From NCBI GenBank assembly GCA_022495995.1, contig JAFEMH010001482.1, forward strand, positions 248,001-312,000: a DNA stretch of 64,000 bases, given 5' to 3'. Position numbers and translations under genes: made by a program. Of the stretch, positions 11,101-23,055 are shown one piece after another (position 1 is the first letter of the stretch; the number at the start of each line of letters is the position of its first letter). Source of the DNA: Adenophora triphylla var. japonica. Its lineage: Eukaryota; Streptophyta; Magnoliopsida; Asterales; Campanulaceae. The notes below the pieces were generated by a model. That model was not told where the DNA came from and did no database searches. It saw only the letters and a program-made list of their open reading frames with translations.

Positions 11101-12906
11101 GCCACGTTACAACCTGAGGTGGAACTAGAGGTACATCATCTTGAAGGTAATAGCTCACCTAGATATTGGACTTTTTTCACAGATGGAGCATCCAACTCGA
11201 GAGGAGTAGGGTTGGGCATTCTGCTGAAATCACCTCAAGGCGAATTAATCCCTCAGGCTGTTTCCTGCGAATTCAAGGCGACAAACAATGAAGCTGAATA
11301 TGAAGCTCTAATCATGGGTTTATCTACCGCTCTTAGCATAAGTGTCACTCATATTAACATTTTTACTGATTCTTTATTATTAGTTAATCACTTTAACGGG
11401 TCTTATGCGGCTAAGAATTCTAGGATGACACTCTATCTCCAACATGTTAAAGCTCTGGCAGCACGTTTTGTTTGTTTTTCTTTAGAACATGTACCTCGTG
11501 CAGAAAATGCTGAGGCTGACGCTTTGGCCAATCTGGGATCAGCTTGTGGAGCTATGATGAATACAAACATTCCGATCATCTACGTAAGATATCCAGCCAT
11601 TGATCAAACCGAAGAATGTGTGGCCTTAAATCAATCAAACACGTCTCCTCCAAGCCAAGATGCAGAACCAACTTGTATCCAGTCGATCGTAAATTACTTG
11701 CAAGATGGAACCATCCCACCGGACGTCAAGAACCAAAGATCATTCAGGATGAAGGTATCTAGATTCATTTTAATCGATAACATCTTGTTCAGAAAATCTG
11801 CAACAGGTTTATACATAAGGTGTTTAGAGTCGAATGAAGTCAATAAGGTTTTAAAGGATCAACATGCTGGTGAATGTGGGAACCATTCTGGGGGAAAATC
11901 GTTATCCTCCAAAGCACTCAAAACGGGATATTATTGGCCGACGATGAGGCAAGACGCAATGGATTTCACCTTGAAGTGTGACGCATGTCAGAGACATAAC
12001 AACATCCTACATCAGCCCGCAGAGCCCATACATCCTGTACTTTCATCTTGGCTGTTCATGCAGTGGGGCATGGATATAGTTGGAAAATTGCTAAAATCTT
12101 TAGGAGGAAGAGTATTCATGTTAGTCATGACAGACTACTTTTATCAATGGATTGAGGCAGAAGCATACGTACAAGTGAGAGACAAGGAGGTCATTTCGTT
12201 CTTGAAGAAAAACATCTTGAGCAAATTTGGCGTCCCTTCAAAGATCATTTGTGACAACGGTTTCCAATTTATCAGTAAAAAGACTAGAGATTTCTATTCG
12301 AGGTGGGGAATCAAATTGATAACTTCAACGCATGTACATCCTCAAGCCAATGGTCAAGCTGAGTCAAGCAACAAGTTGATCATAAACAATCTAAAGAAAC
12401 ATTTAGACCAAAAAAGAGGAAGATGGGCTGATGAGTTACCACTCGTATTATGGGCTGACAGAACGTCTAAGAACACTACTGGGCAAATGCCTTACTCATT
12501 GGTATTTGGCATAGAAGCTGTACTTCACATAGAGGTAACAATCCCGACTGCAAGATATGGATTACTAACTCAAGACGACAACAACCACCTCTTGGCCCAG
12601 GATTTGGATACCGTAGACGAGCTTAGAGACATAGCCAAGATTAGAATGGCCGCCTATTAACAAAGAATAGCCAGATCGTACAACATAAATGTGAGGATAA
12701 GGCGTTTCCAAGCTGGAGACATGGTGTTGAGGAAGGTGTTCCAAAATACTAGAGAATTGAATGCAGGAAAATTGGCTCCAAAATGGGAAGGCCCTTACCT
12801 CATTGACGCTGAAGCCGGAAAAGGAGCATATTGGTTATCTACCCTAGATGGCGTCAGAATACCTAGGAGCTGGAAAGCCATACATTTTAAACATTACTAC
12901 ATGTAA
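11101..12906 (+). pseudogene. Archaeal-type RNase H and integrase of the plus-strand Tat element
   Basis: An RNase H of the Tat-specific type starts near 11160 (YWTFFTDGASNSRGVGLGI; TNNEAEYEALIMGL; FTDSLLLVNHF; AENAEADALANLG). The integrase follows: the zinc-binding HHCC end (CDACQRHNNIL, about 11980), the catalytic core with MDIVGKLLKS, CDNGFQF and PQANGQAESSNK, and a C-terminal domain in 12691-12906 (RRFQAGDMVLRKVF, WEGPYLIDAEAGKGAYWLSTLDG). One TAA at 12658 splits the C-terminal domain from the core. Integrase would insert the cDNA. The lineage looks Retand-like, which I infer from the antisense gene downstream. Confidence 0.88.
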
Positions 12907-13342
12907 GTTAAAGTTTATTAAAATTTTAACGCCAAGGTACGGATCTCTTCTTAAATATTTTTTATTTTTTCAATTTTTTATTCCTTTTATTCAACTCAAA
13001 CCCGTACTGACTTAAGCATTAGAGACCCAACCCTAACGTATTCCTGTGTTGCAAGATGGAGAGCACTCAGCATTGGATAAACAACATTGGAAGCAACGTG
13101 TTAAACACCTTGAAGTGTTAAGCTTTTCTTGAAAATACAAGGTACACAATCTATTCAAATGCAAAAGCCATATACAACATACATGTAAAACTATGATTGC
13201 ATTATTGGTTGGGCGCACGATTTACACACCTGATTTAAAAAGGAAGACCTCATTCATCATGCTATATGAATCACGTCTTCCATATTTAAATCAAGTTGCA
13301 AAACTAAGGTTTGTGACATTATACATGTTACCAAAAGATCAA

Positions 13343-13483
13343 TTGGTTATAACATCGTTGCATGTTATCTTTACAACTTAGTTCTAACATCGTTGCATGT
13401 AATCTTTACAACTTGGTTATAACATCGTTGCATGTTATCTTTACAACTTGGTTATAACATCGTTGCATGTTATCTTTTCAAAC
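13343..13483. repeat. 35-bp minisatellite, four copies
   Basis: Four tandem copies of a 35-bp unit containing TAACATCGTTGCATGTTATC, starting at 13343, 13378, 13413 and 13448, with weaker relatives on both sides (13320-13342 and 13484-13540). Each unit contains the partly palindromic GTTATAAC and TGCATG. It lies between integrase and the 3' LTR of the plus-strand Tat element. Confidence 0.85.
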
Positions 13484-13680
13484 TAGTTATAACATTAACA
13501 TGCTATCCAAGGTCATGTGGTTGTAACATTTGCATGTTACCAACGAACTTAAAAAAGAGAGCTCTTATAATGTAAAAATAACCTAAGCATTTCCAAACTT
13601 GGAAACACCAACAAATTAAAGAAAGTGGCAAAAAGCCACACGAATTTGAGATGTTGAACATCCCATCCTTCTAAAGATTC

Positions 13681-14355
13681 TCATTCTGTGTTACTATCTT
13701 GAGCATCTCCAGCCTGCTCAATTCTCTCTACATCTCGAGCCTTGGAGGTTACCTCACCCGCTTTTTCACTAATAATCCTTTGTAAAGCTGCATCTTCTTC
13801 TTCCAAAATCCAGTGTATGTGTTCCCCAGCCTGATACTCCTTAATCATTTCGATCCTAGGCTCGAAGACTGATTTCGCAGCTTCATTCACCATATCATCA
13901 CGAAGCATCTCCATCTCCTTCACATGTCTCCTACCAGCATTTGCAAGTCTGACTACCCATCTTGAAATCTCCTCATCCTCATCCTTAGCTTTAATTTCTT
14001 CTTTCCTTTCTCTTAGCATCTTGAATGCTGAATTTAGATCTTCCTCATACTCTGTCCTATCCATGTGTAAAGTATCAGCCTTTTCTTTCCACAGCTTGAT
14101 TTCCTCAGCCATCATCCTGACAACAGTTTCAGCCTGTCACAAGGAAGCAGCATTTGATCAAAAATGTGAAAGGATATTCAAAACCCTATCAAAGTGACAT
14201 ATTACCTGGTTCTTTAAAACCTCTTCACTTGGTGTTTCTGCATCTGCAGCTTGTTTGCCCCTCTTTCTCTTCATAACCGCCTGGGTATCCGCCTCCAAGT
14301 TCTGCATTAGAGACAGACTCCCTTCTACCTTCTTCTTATTCTTATACCTGGCCAT
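13681..14355 (-). CDS. Antisense two-exon coiled-coil gene in the Tat element
   Basis: Minus-strand gene running opposite to the host element's pol. Exon A spans 14355-14206 (50 codons from ATG; basic cluster MKRKRGKQ). Exon B spans 14133-13681 (150 codons plus stop). They are separated by a 72-bp intron (14205-14134) with GT-AG ends; the joined frame stays open. The product would be about 200 residues, highly charged, with heptad-like Glu/Lys/Leu stretches throughout exon B (predicted coiled coil) and a possible nuclear signal in exon A. A further upstream exon is possible: the frame is open above the ATG and a GTAAGT lies near 14465. Its position between integrase and 3' LTR, in antisense, is where Tat elements carry an extra antisense ORF. 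Function unknown. Confidence 0.65.
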
Positions 14356-14827
14356 GATATCGCTCGCTGTGAAGCCGAATCGAGTCACTGAAGAGATGAA
14401 TGTCAAATATGTTAGCATAAATGCAGAATATGAATGAGTTCTCCGAAAAAATTGACGAGAAATACTTACTGAAGAAATTTTCAGAAGGAAAATACGGATA
14501 AAATTGCGCTCTGGATTAGGGTAAAGATTGATGAAGATCGAACCTTCCAAGGACAATCTTGGTATGAAAAGGAAGGACTTACCGTAATATAGGGGAAGCA
14601 CCCGACATGGAAGGGATTCGAAAAGATTTGGTTTCCTTTTAAGAGTCATGTAAAAGGAAATCAGTTACGGACTTCTGGACCCAATATAACTCTTCGACTT
14701 CCTAATAACCGTCTGGAGCAACCACCTCATCAACTCCTTGGCAAAGACAAAGCGACACATGGAAAAATATTTGACTTTCCGTATCCCTCTTGGAAACACA
14801 AATATTTTGGGGGCAATTGTTTAGGGT

Positions 14828-15420
14828 GAAAAATTTACTCACCATGTTTTACGCCTTGAGCATCCACCATGAGGTAACGTCTTGAATTACATCTTGAACT
14901 AACGCCTTGAATTGTTTGTTGTATATTTTCCTATTTTTCAGGAACTAATCTATGCATAAACGGATAACTCTATCACGACCACATGAAGACCTAGTCAAAT
15001 GGTGATCTCTTTATCCTAAACGGCCATGTTTTCCACTAAGGAGTAACGGCTGCAAACCATCAATAGATGGCATGATTCCAGGCAGAAGAATAGGGATTAC
15101 ATTTATGTTGTTATTTCCGTTATCTTTTCAAGTATATAAGGCATCTAAAAGTGCACATGTACACACGTTACACTGTACTTTACTTTCTCACTGCACTTTG
15201 TACTAAAAAACTACTAAGCTTAATAAAACTCCATTTGTGGTTAAGGTAGACTTTCCCTAAAGCCTCCCGAGATTTTTTCCGGCGAACGATTGTTCAAAGT
15301 TTTTCCTCGTTACATCCTTGTGTCCATCTTGATTTGAGAATTATATTCCATTTGTTCCCAAAGTTCTTCAATACAATTCACCTTGTTGAAAATTGTCCAA
15401 AACAGTCATTAAGTTCTTAG
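14828..15420 (+). mobile_element. 3' LTR of the plus-strand Tat element (end uncertain)
   Basis: A purine-rich tract ending TTTTGGGGGCAAT (about 14814-14827) is followed by TGTTTAGGG, the expected polypurine tract and LTR start. A TATATAAG box lies at 15133-15140 and an AATAAA at 15222-15227, giving promoter and polyadenylation signals in the right order and on the same strand as the integrase. I cannot fix the right edge. The CCTTGTTGAAAATTG region near 15390 is my outer guess. Confidence 0.6.
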
Positions 15421-16329
15421 GGGCCTTTTGGAAGCATATATTGACACTGGATAATTTTGAATGAGATTGTTAAGTTGAGTCAGTTAGCGCTTGGTTGGTA
15501 ATAGCACATTGGTATTAGTTAGCGACATCATCGAAATTAGGGTTCTATCCCTTCAGTAATATCCATTGGTAAGGGGTCATAATATTAATCCATGTGTTAT
15601 AGATGAGCGAATTATAAGATTTATCAAAACGTGCCCTCACATAAGGAAAAACCTTATCACTAAAACTCTAGCCTCACATTATTCCATTTTCCATAAGGAA
15701 GTCAAATGAAACCAAAGTTTTATGTTCAATTTTTTACGTTATGGAGCTAATTAAGAGTTCCCTTTTGTCTACCTAGTTAAACCAAAACCAGATCTCACCC
15801 TCCTCATTGAGGTAGATACAGTCAGTCTTAAGATTATTAGAAAGTTGTTAATTTGTTCGTAATTTATTTCCATCTAACCCAAACAAAAAATCTTCACTCG
15901 ATAAATGAGTCTGAACAGGGGAAAGGATTACGGAGACAAATCAAGTTCTGGCCATGGAATAGTTGGAATGCAGCCGCACAACTAATTACATTCTAAGAAG
16001 GGGCATTTATCAAAAACTACTTTAAAATGAATGTTAAAAAAAAAAACACAAGTTGATTATTACCAAAAACTAATTGGAAAAGGGAATGGACCAGAATGCA
16101 CCTCCCACTCCCTCACACACGCACACACGTGGCCAACCCCCTACCAATCGCCTCTTTCCCTCTCTTCCTTTTTTTCCCCCAATTTTTAAAAAATGCATTA
16201 TCTCAAAATCGAAAAAATAATTCGTAAACACTGTTTTAATCGTATCTTCAATGTGAATCAAACAAGTACACTTATGGTATACTTTAAATTTTAGAAATGA
16301 AATTCCTTTGAATATCACTTTTTAATCAA
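15421..16329. other. No gene seen; AT-rich spacer
   Basis: AT-rich sequence without a convincing reading frame, repeat or LTR. A short pyrimidine-rich segment with ACAC repeats sits near 16110-16180. Confidence 0.5.
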
Positions 16330-16720
16330 ATACTAAGCATAAAAACTCTTTAAAACTGATGAAAATATTCATCAGTTGTTTAAATCAAACAATTAGCACA
16401 AAAATCCTTAAAAATAACTGATAAATAACATTAATCAGTTGTTCAAGCACAAAAACATTTTTAAAAAATTGATAAATTCATTTATCAGCTGTTTAAGCCA
16501 AACATTTGGCACAAAAATCCTTAAAAACAACTGATAAATGTCATTTATCAGTTGTTTAACCAAATACCAATCACAAAAACTCTTTAAAAAACTGATAAAT
16601 TCATTTATCAGTTGTAGTTGTTTAAGCCAAACACTTGACACAAAAATCCTTAAAAATAACTAATAAATGACATTTATCAATTGTTTAATCAAATACCAAG
16701 CACAAAAACTCTTTAAAAAA
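16330..16720. repeat. Alternating tandem repeat of about 62 bp, one hairpin per unit
   Basis: About six tandem units, each built as CACAAAAA(Y)TCYTTAAAA, then ACTGATAAAT, a 1-3 base centre, ATTTATCAGT, then TTGTTTAA. Odd units carry ACTCTT and even units ATCCTT, so the true period may be a dimer of about 124 bp. Each unit contains an inverted repeat around AACTGATAAAT/ATTTATCAGTT. No coding function. Confidence 0.85.
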
Positions 16721-17219
16721 GGAGAATTGTACTTCAATATGAAAAAGCTTGATCAGTTACTTACGTCTTGACCTCTCGCAATATGGAGCTTATGTAAGCA
16801 AGTTACGTCGAGCATTTTTAGTCATTTCTTTCAATCACTTCTTTAATTTTTGCTACCCCAAATTTTTAGTCATTTCTTTGCACAATTGTAAACAATACTC
16901 AAAGGATGAGAAGTGCATTGAAACAATCACATGTTAAACATAAAACCTAGAGGTTAAAATTGAACAAAAGTGATTGTTGATTATCATTCAACTGATAGAT
17001 TCACAAAACATCTTAAACAAACTGAAAATTTGATAGACTGCCCACAAATGATATTGACAAAATGGATCAAACAACAAAACAAAGCCAACACAAGTTTAAA
17101 AGCGTGAGTTTTTAGGAAACATTTTGTTTCCTATTTCGAATCAAATTGATATATTTGGTAAGTGGATTTAATGACTTTCATGGAAAAGATTTAAAATTGT
17201 CCTATTATGAAAAGGACAT

Positions 17220-17860
17220 TGTAAATATGTAAATATCTTTTATTTATGTACATATATTTATATTAAGACTAACCTACTAACAAAATATCTTTCCTTTTGA
17301 GTGTGCTTTATGTTTCCTTGTAAGAATTGGAATCTCACATATGGAAAGGTTTTGGATTCGTGAAGACCTTCTCAAGGTGCCTATAAATACAAGTGATCAG
17401 CACAAAGAGAAGACACAGATTTGGAGTATAATTGAACAGACAATACACAGTTGTTCTTCACGATTCAACATTGTCATTTAGGTTGTGAGTGAAGGTTGTG
17501 TCTTACATTCGAACTCACATCTAGTTTTTATCAAGTTCTTTGTTTTACTTCTGATTAGAATAGGATCTACTTGGGAAAGGGAGATTTTTCTTATCGTAGA
17601 AGGTGATTAGAACTTGTTTAGTATTTTAGTGTTTTAGTTTTCACTAATTCGTGTTTTTGTAAGCAACACAGTTTTAATAGTGAAAAGGTTTTTGGGCGTA
17701 AGCCTTGTTTGCTGGGATCAAAACCAGTAAACGTTTATAATTCTTGTGTTTTATTATTTTATTCTGCTGCTTAATTTTGGATGTGTGGACAGCTGTATCT
17801 CACATCTGTACTCACATCCGTGTTCTATTGAGTTGATAAGGTTTCCTAGCTACACAAAAC
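17220..17860 (+). mobile_element. Copia LTR (left edge uncertain) followed by PBS
   Basis: A TATAAATA box at 17382-17389, a transcribed part, and a right end near TAGCTACA just before a PBS variant (TGGTATTAGAGCC, 17868-17880, tRNA-iMet type with one change). The left edge is placed near TGTAAATATG (about 17220) only by appearance. The gag start follows 47 bp after the PBS. Confidence 0.6.
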
Positions 17861-17926
17861 TTTTAATTGGTATTAGAGCCAACTCTCGAAATATTACTGA
17901 GTATTGATCCAGAAAGTGTAGTCATA

Positions 17927-18740
17927 ATGGAATGCAAAAATCATCAAAATAGACCTCCTGTCTTGGATGGCACAAATTATTCTCTTTGGAAGTCTAAAAT
18001 GCGTAATTACATCAAAGGCATTGATGAAAGGGCTTGGATGTGTATTCTTATGGCCTGGCAACCTCCTACTTTGGAGAAAAGGCCAGAATCTGGTGTTGGT
18101 GAATCCATCTTTGAAAGAAAAACTGAAGAGAGGTGGACACTTGATGAAATTCATGCGGCTAATTACAATTCTAAAGCCATGGGTGCTATTTCCAGCCATG
18201 TCTCTGGAAATATGTATAAACTCATCACTAATGAAAGCATTGCAAAGAATGCTTGGGACATCTTACAAATGCAATGTGAGGGAATTCCGAGTGTTAAATC
18301 TACTAGACTTAGGATTTTAATGGATAGGTTTGAAATACTTAGAATGGAAGAGTTAGAAGACATAGTCTCTTATGCTGCAAAAATCCATGAAATTTCTAAT
18401 GAATGCATTTGCCTTGGTGATTCTATCTCGAATGCCAGACTTGTAAGCAAGATCTTAAGGACTCTACCTGAGAGGTTCAACATTAAGGTGGCTGTTATAG
18501 AGGAGACCAATGACACTAACATAGTAAGATTAGATAAAATTGTTGGAATCTTGACTGTGTTTGAGCTGAATCTTGAAGCTCAGAAAAAGAATAAGGCCAT
18601 AAGCCTTGCTCTCAAAAGCTCAGATGCTGTTCCAAAGGAACTAGTTAATCTCTCATTTGAAATTGACAACTCAAATCTTGAGGATGAGGATGTGGCCCTT
18701 ATCTCTAAAAAGTTCAGTTCTATACTGAAAAATAAGAGAA
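17927..18740 (+). pseudogene. Copia gag, truncated before its zinc knuckle
   Basis: From ATG 17927 the frame reads a Copia gag of the UBN2-type: LDGTNYSLWKSKMRNYIKGI, AWDILQMQCEG, RFEILRMEELEDIVSY, NARLVSKILRTLPERFNIKV, and VFELNLEAQKKNKAISLA. The usual ending (a kinase-like basic stretch with DIALLTKKF, here DVALISKKFSSIL) is reached, but the CCHC knuckle, protease, integrase and RT are absent. The frame runs on without a stop into a sequence of different origin near 18740. A sister gag fragment of the same type lies at 49512. Confidence 0.85.
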
Positions 18741-20940
18741 TAAACAAGTTTCCAAATAGGCTTGCTCCCAGTGCTGCCTCATTCATCATAGTCTGTAGAT
18801 TCTTAGGCCACGAGCCTTGCAATAAGGTTTTCAGAGCGTATTACAAGATGACGAGATCCACTGTTAACGGAAAATCAGTGGAGAGTGTGTCGTCGATCAG
18901 GAATGTGCAGGGATTATTTTTTGATGTTCTGAACAAGTTCTATGGATGGGAGAACCGTATGATCCGGGTTGAGAGCAGAGTTGGATGGCAATTTCCCTTC
19001 CCAGAGACGACCGTGATGGTCCCAGACGAGCAAGTATGGCCAGCTCCGTAGGCCGACGAGCTAAAGGGAAAAATTGATGCTTTGCTGAGAATAGGATGGG
19101 TGAGCTATAAGGACATTGAGGTCTCCCATTGGAGATATATAAGGACGGGAATGATGTCTAGCCCGTCAATTGTCCCTCCACCCCTCGTTCGAATCAACCT
19201 TGACTATCATTATCCCACATGGATCGTCCATGATAACTTGGTTTGGGAGGAAAACTGTGTCAATTGCCTAGGGGCATATGCTAGCCATCCCGAAGAGCGT
19301 TGGGCCAACTTAGAGATGACGTGGGGTGAAGTCTTGATAACTTTTGAGTCTTTTTGTTATATACGAACTTGTCTTTTTGTCTCGTCGAACTTAACTGTTT
19401 CCATTTTTGTCTCTTTTGCAGTTATCTCTCAGCAAGATATTGACCGGATTGAGGCAAAAATCATGAATAATACAATCAGAGCTCAGGACCAGAGATTTGC
19501 AAGGAAGAATAGGGCCTCGTCCAATGCTATTTTCAATCGTCAAGAGAATATGACGACGAGGAACGAGACTCTCCCAAAAGAAAGCTCTGGAGCCATCCCT
19601 TTGATTGAGAAGGAAAACATTGAAGAAACAAATACTTGAGGTCGTCGACAACTGGTAGACGAACCTGAAAAATTTGGGAATGTTGAAGCTGAAAATGTAA
19701 GTGTTGCTAACGTGGGCACTCAACCTGTAAACGTGGAAAACGTTGCCGCTGAAATTGTTGGAAGTTTCGACTCAAACGTGGAGGTGCTTGGCGACGGCAG
19801 TCACACTTCAAAGAAATGGAAAGAGCGACCTACGGGCTCTGAGGAGGAGAGAGATAAAAATAAGAAAGCAGTCATCGACCTTCCAACTACCTCCGACCCT
19901 TCAACTCAAAGGACCCCAGCTCCAGCCTCATGTTCAGGGGTTCTGACTAAAGAGACGACAGAGACATAGCAGCTCATTATGCCTTAGTTTCTCCAATGGC
20001 TGGGGTTCCTTATTTGCAGAGGGCTGGCCCGCCGCTCTTGCTGGGGGCGTCCATCGTCCGTCGATCTGTGTAAGGCGAGCACGTCCAACGACTGAAAAAG
20101 GCCAAGCTTTCCCCAGAGACCTATCATGCTCGTCTTGGGCTGATACAAATAAAGGTATTACATCCCTTCATTTTCACCAAGTCTTTTCATCCATCAACAC
20201 GTTCTAACTTTCTCTTTATAGGTATCGTCGATGATGGAGGCAATGAGCTCAGACTATAGGGATTGCCTTGATGTGGAGCGCCGAGCCCAGGAGCAGCTCG
20301 TCCAATCGGTTGGAGCTAAGGAGATTGCGGAGAAAAATCTTGTCGATGCTGAAGGGAACGTAGGCTCGTTGACCAGTGCCTACGAGACCCTGATGCTACA
20401 AAAGGACGAGGCTCTGCTGAAGATCGGCCAGCTGGAGATTGACAATGCTAAGCTCTTGTCCGATAAGGAGAAAGCAGAACAAGTAGCAGCCACCTTTTCC
20501 AACGGTCTTCATGCAAAGAGTGCCCAAATTGAGAAGGTGAAGACTGATCATGAAGCTGTCATCGACCAAGCTAAGAAAAGGGCCATCAAGGACTTCAAGC
20601 AGACAATGAGTGTAATCAACTGATCACTGACAAAGCCATCGGTTTTTCTAAGGTCGGAGCCAATCATTTAACTAGACGAGCTCTCGTGGATCCATAGACC
20701 AAGGACTTGATTTCCGTTGAAAAGTTTGCGGATTTATTTGCCGAGGACATGTATGACATGGATGCTCGTTCAGTCAACCACTTTGTTCCTTATGATGACA
20801 ACGATCTATCCATCATTAAGGGTGATGATGAGAAGGATGGGAAGGAGGTGTGGCATGTCTCGGCTGTTGATCCAAGAAACTTTGATGCCTATCTCGACTT
20901 TTTTAATGAAAAAGGCCCCAATCCCAACGAGCTCCCATAA
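18741..20940 (+). pseudogene. Transposase_28-like (PF04195) antisense gene of a Tat-type element
   Basis: The first part (LAPSAASFIIVCRFLGHEPCNKVFRAYYK ... NKFYGWENRMIRVESRVGWQFPFP) matches the pattern of the 'putative gypsy type transposon' family as I remember it. Later pieces in the same orientation are DRIEAKIMNNTIRAQDQRFARKNRA (19440-19530), an acidic/Ser-Thr stretch (19712-19969), a coiled coil (20231-20623) and an acidic tail ending NPNELP (20940). Plausible introns have AG ends at about 19421 and 20221. Stops at 19049, 19637 and 19967 break the frame. It runs opposite to the gag-protease at 23056-25393, as an antisense ORF should if both belong to one element; that link is inference. 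Confidence 0.6.
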
Positions 20941-20985
20941 GCTGACGACGGTCAACAATAGTAACTCGTTGATTTGGGATGTTTT

Positions 20986-22349
20986 TGTTGGGTTTTATGG
21001 GTTCATGCGCAGCGGAATTAAGCATCTAATAACACAAAACCCAAGAGCCCTAAGATCTGTTCTATATAATTAAATTGAATTCTTATGAGATAGAATTTAC
21101 CAACCTTAATTGCTTTCCGTTCTTGAGCTATCGAACAATCTATCGATGTGATTTTGAATCACAAACTTCGATTTTCAAGACTTGAATCTTCAGATTCTAA
21201 CTCTAGGACTTGATCTTCGTACGAGCGAAGACCCTCTAGTAGTATCCACACCTTTGAATGAACCAAGAACAATTCTTGATGATTGCTAGATCCTTAAACC
21301 TATGAAGAGAATATTGAGAAACCATTGTTGTGATTTTTTTTTCTTAGAAAATTCGGCTAGGTTTTGGCTGCTTACAGACTCATATATATACTACATTAGT
21401 ATTAGAGTTTGTGCCCTAATCATATTAGGAAACAAGCTGTAAATGCCTCTTGGCATGAAGTGTCGCGCGGCGACATATGTCAGTTGGCCAGTTCTGTCAC
21501 GCGACTTCTTAAGCCATATCAAGAACTCTCAATCATTCTTTCTTTGGTTTAACCAATTCATTCTAATTGTGTGTGACCCAATAGGATTATATTATGTTGG
21601 CAATGAGTCCGATCATATCGACCCTCATAAAACATAAGCGGACTCTAGCAAGCCATTATGTCTACCCAATTAATATAACGTAAGAGTTCACGTTTCCAAT
21701 GGTACACTTCCATTTCTCCCTTTATCTCACGATGTTATATTGAACACAAGTCATGGTCCACGTCAACTTGTATTTGTTCAATGCTTTCTCGATCTTGAGT
21801 ATAATGATAATCCAATCGCATTGGGGTATGGCCATACACTTTCATCATTATCACTCATCGAGGGGCCCAAGCAAAACATCTCTCTTTCGAGGGACAAATT
21901 CCATCTTGAATTATCATCCTTCCCATCATGAATCTGATTATGCCAAAGATATCCTTTATAAATATCGTGTTAAGATATCGTTTGACTAAAATCAAACATA
22001 ACTTTCATCATATGTAAGGTCATGATAATCTCAGGTCTATGGACTAAATGAAGTGACCATATGAGATTTAATTATGACATTTGACCATGACATAAATCTC
22101 ATATGGGTCAAGTCCAGTCACTTGTTCACTAACAAGTACCCATAAATTTAATGTGCATCTCTATGCATATAATCATCATATGATTATCCATTAACATTTA
22201 TACTAATTATTCACTTAATAATTAGGGATGGAGATTATTACAATAAATATGAAAAATGTATAATAATCAAATAATAAACTTAAACGATAAAGATGATACA
22301 TAACGGTTTTAAGTTAAACATAAATAAAGCCTAGGGCATTACACCAACA
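20986..22349 (-). mobile_element. Solo Copia LTR, 1364 bp, with target duplication
   Basis: Bounded by TGTTGGGTTTT on the left and ACACCAACA on the right, and flanked by the direct repeat GTTTT (20981-20985 and 22350-22354), the expected 5-bp target duplication. Read on the minus strand it is homologous over most of its length to 59328-60445, the LTR of the Copia element farther right. TATATATA on the minus strand (21383-21390) marks the promoter, and palindromes TGTCGCGCGGCGACA (21461-21475) and TGTCACGCGACT (21495-21506) lie upstream of it. The internal region was presumably lost by LTR-LTR recombination. Confidence 0.93.
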
Positions 22350-23055
22350 GTTTTATGTAAACATTATTTGTTGTACTTCCAAACAATGTTTCATTTGGTT
22401 TTGTAATCTCACCCTAGCCCGGTTTGTGGGGGGGTGTTCAAACAATTTTTAATTTGTTGTATAGTTTGACTTATCCCTCGTTGTTTAGAGGGGTCGTACA
22501 ATATTTCGTTATTCAATGCTTATGTTTTTTGTATGTTAATCTGTATGTTAACGTAGATAGCATGTGATAACTAGTGAGTGTGAAAGTATGAAAGACAAGT
22601 GTGTATGGTCTTCGTTAATGACGACCAGATTATAAGTCATCTTTTGTAAGAGCGACCCTTGTTCATACTTGTGCTTTTTCCTTTCGAATTGCTCGTAGGT
22701 ACAGTACAAAGGCCCATCGATCGTTGCTCGGAGGCTAGATCGTTTGGATGAGTTGTCTATTCCGTTATAGCTATCGATGAAGTCTAGCTTCATCTAGCCT
22801 TTATACTTGGCTAAAGTATGTGTAAAGGTCGAAGTCTGGCTTCAACCGATCTTTATACTTGATCAAAGTGCTAGAATTTGTACGAGTAGAAAATCATCAA
22901 AACAACGAGCTTCCATTGATAACTCTCCAATCACTTGCAAACTTCTGGGATTTATAGGTATCCCTTACAAACTTCATAAACTTCATATTTGAAACAAGGA
23001 AATAAAGAACCACAAAAGATAGGTGCCCTAAGGGCGCTGCTGTCGGTCGACGAGC
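22350..23055. other. Non-coding spacer of the gag-protease element
   Basis: No supported gene. A pair of similar 40-base stretches (22790-22818 and 22850-22875, sharing TTTATACTTG and AAAGT) may be a small local duplication. In an autonomous Tat element the RT, RNase H and integrase would be expected in this interval; none are present. Confidence 0.5.
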
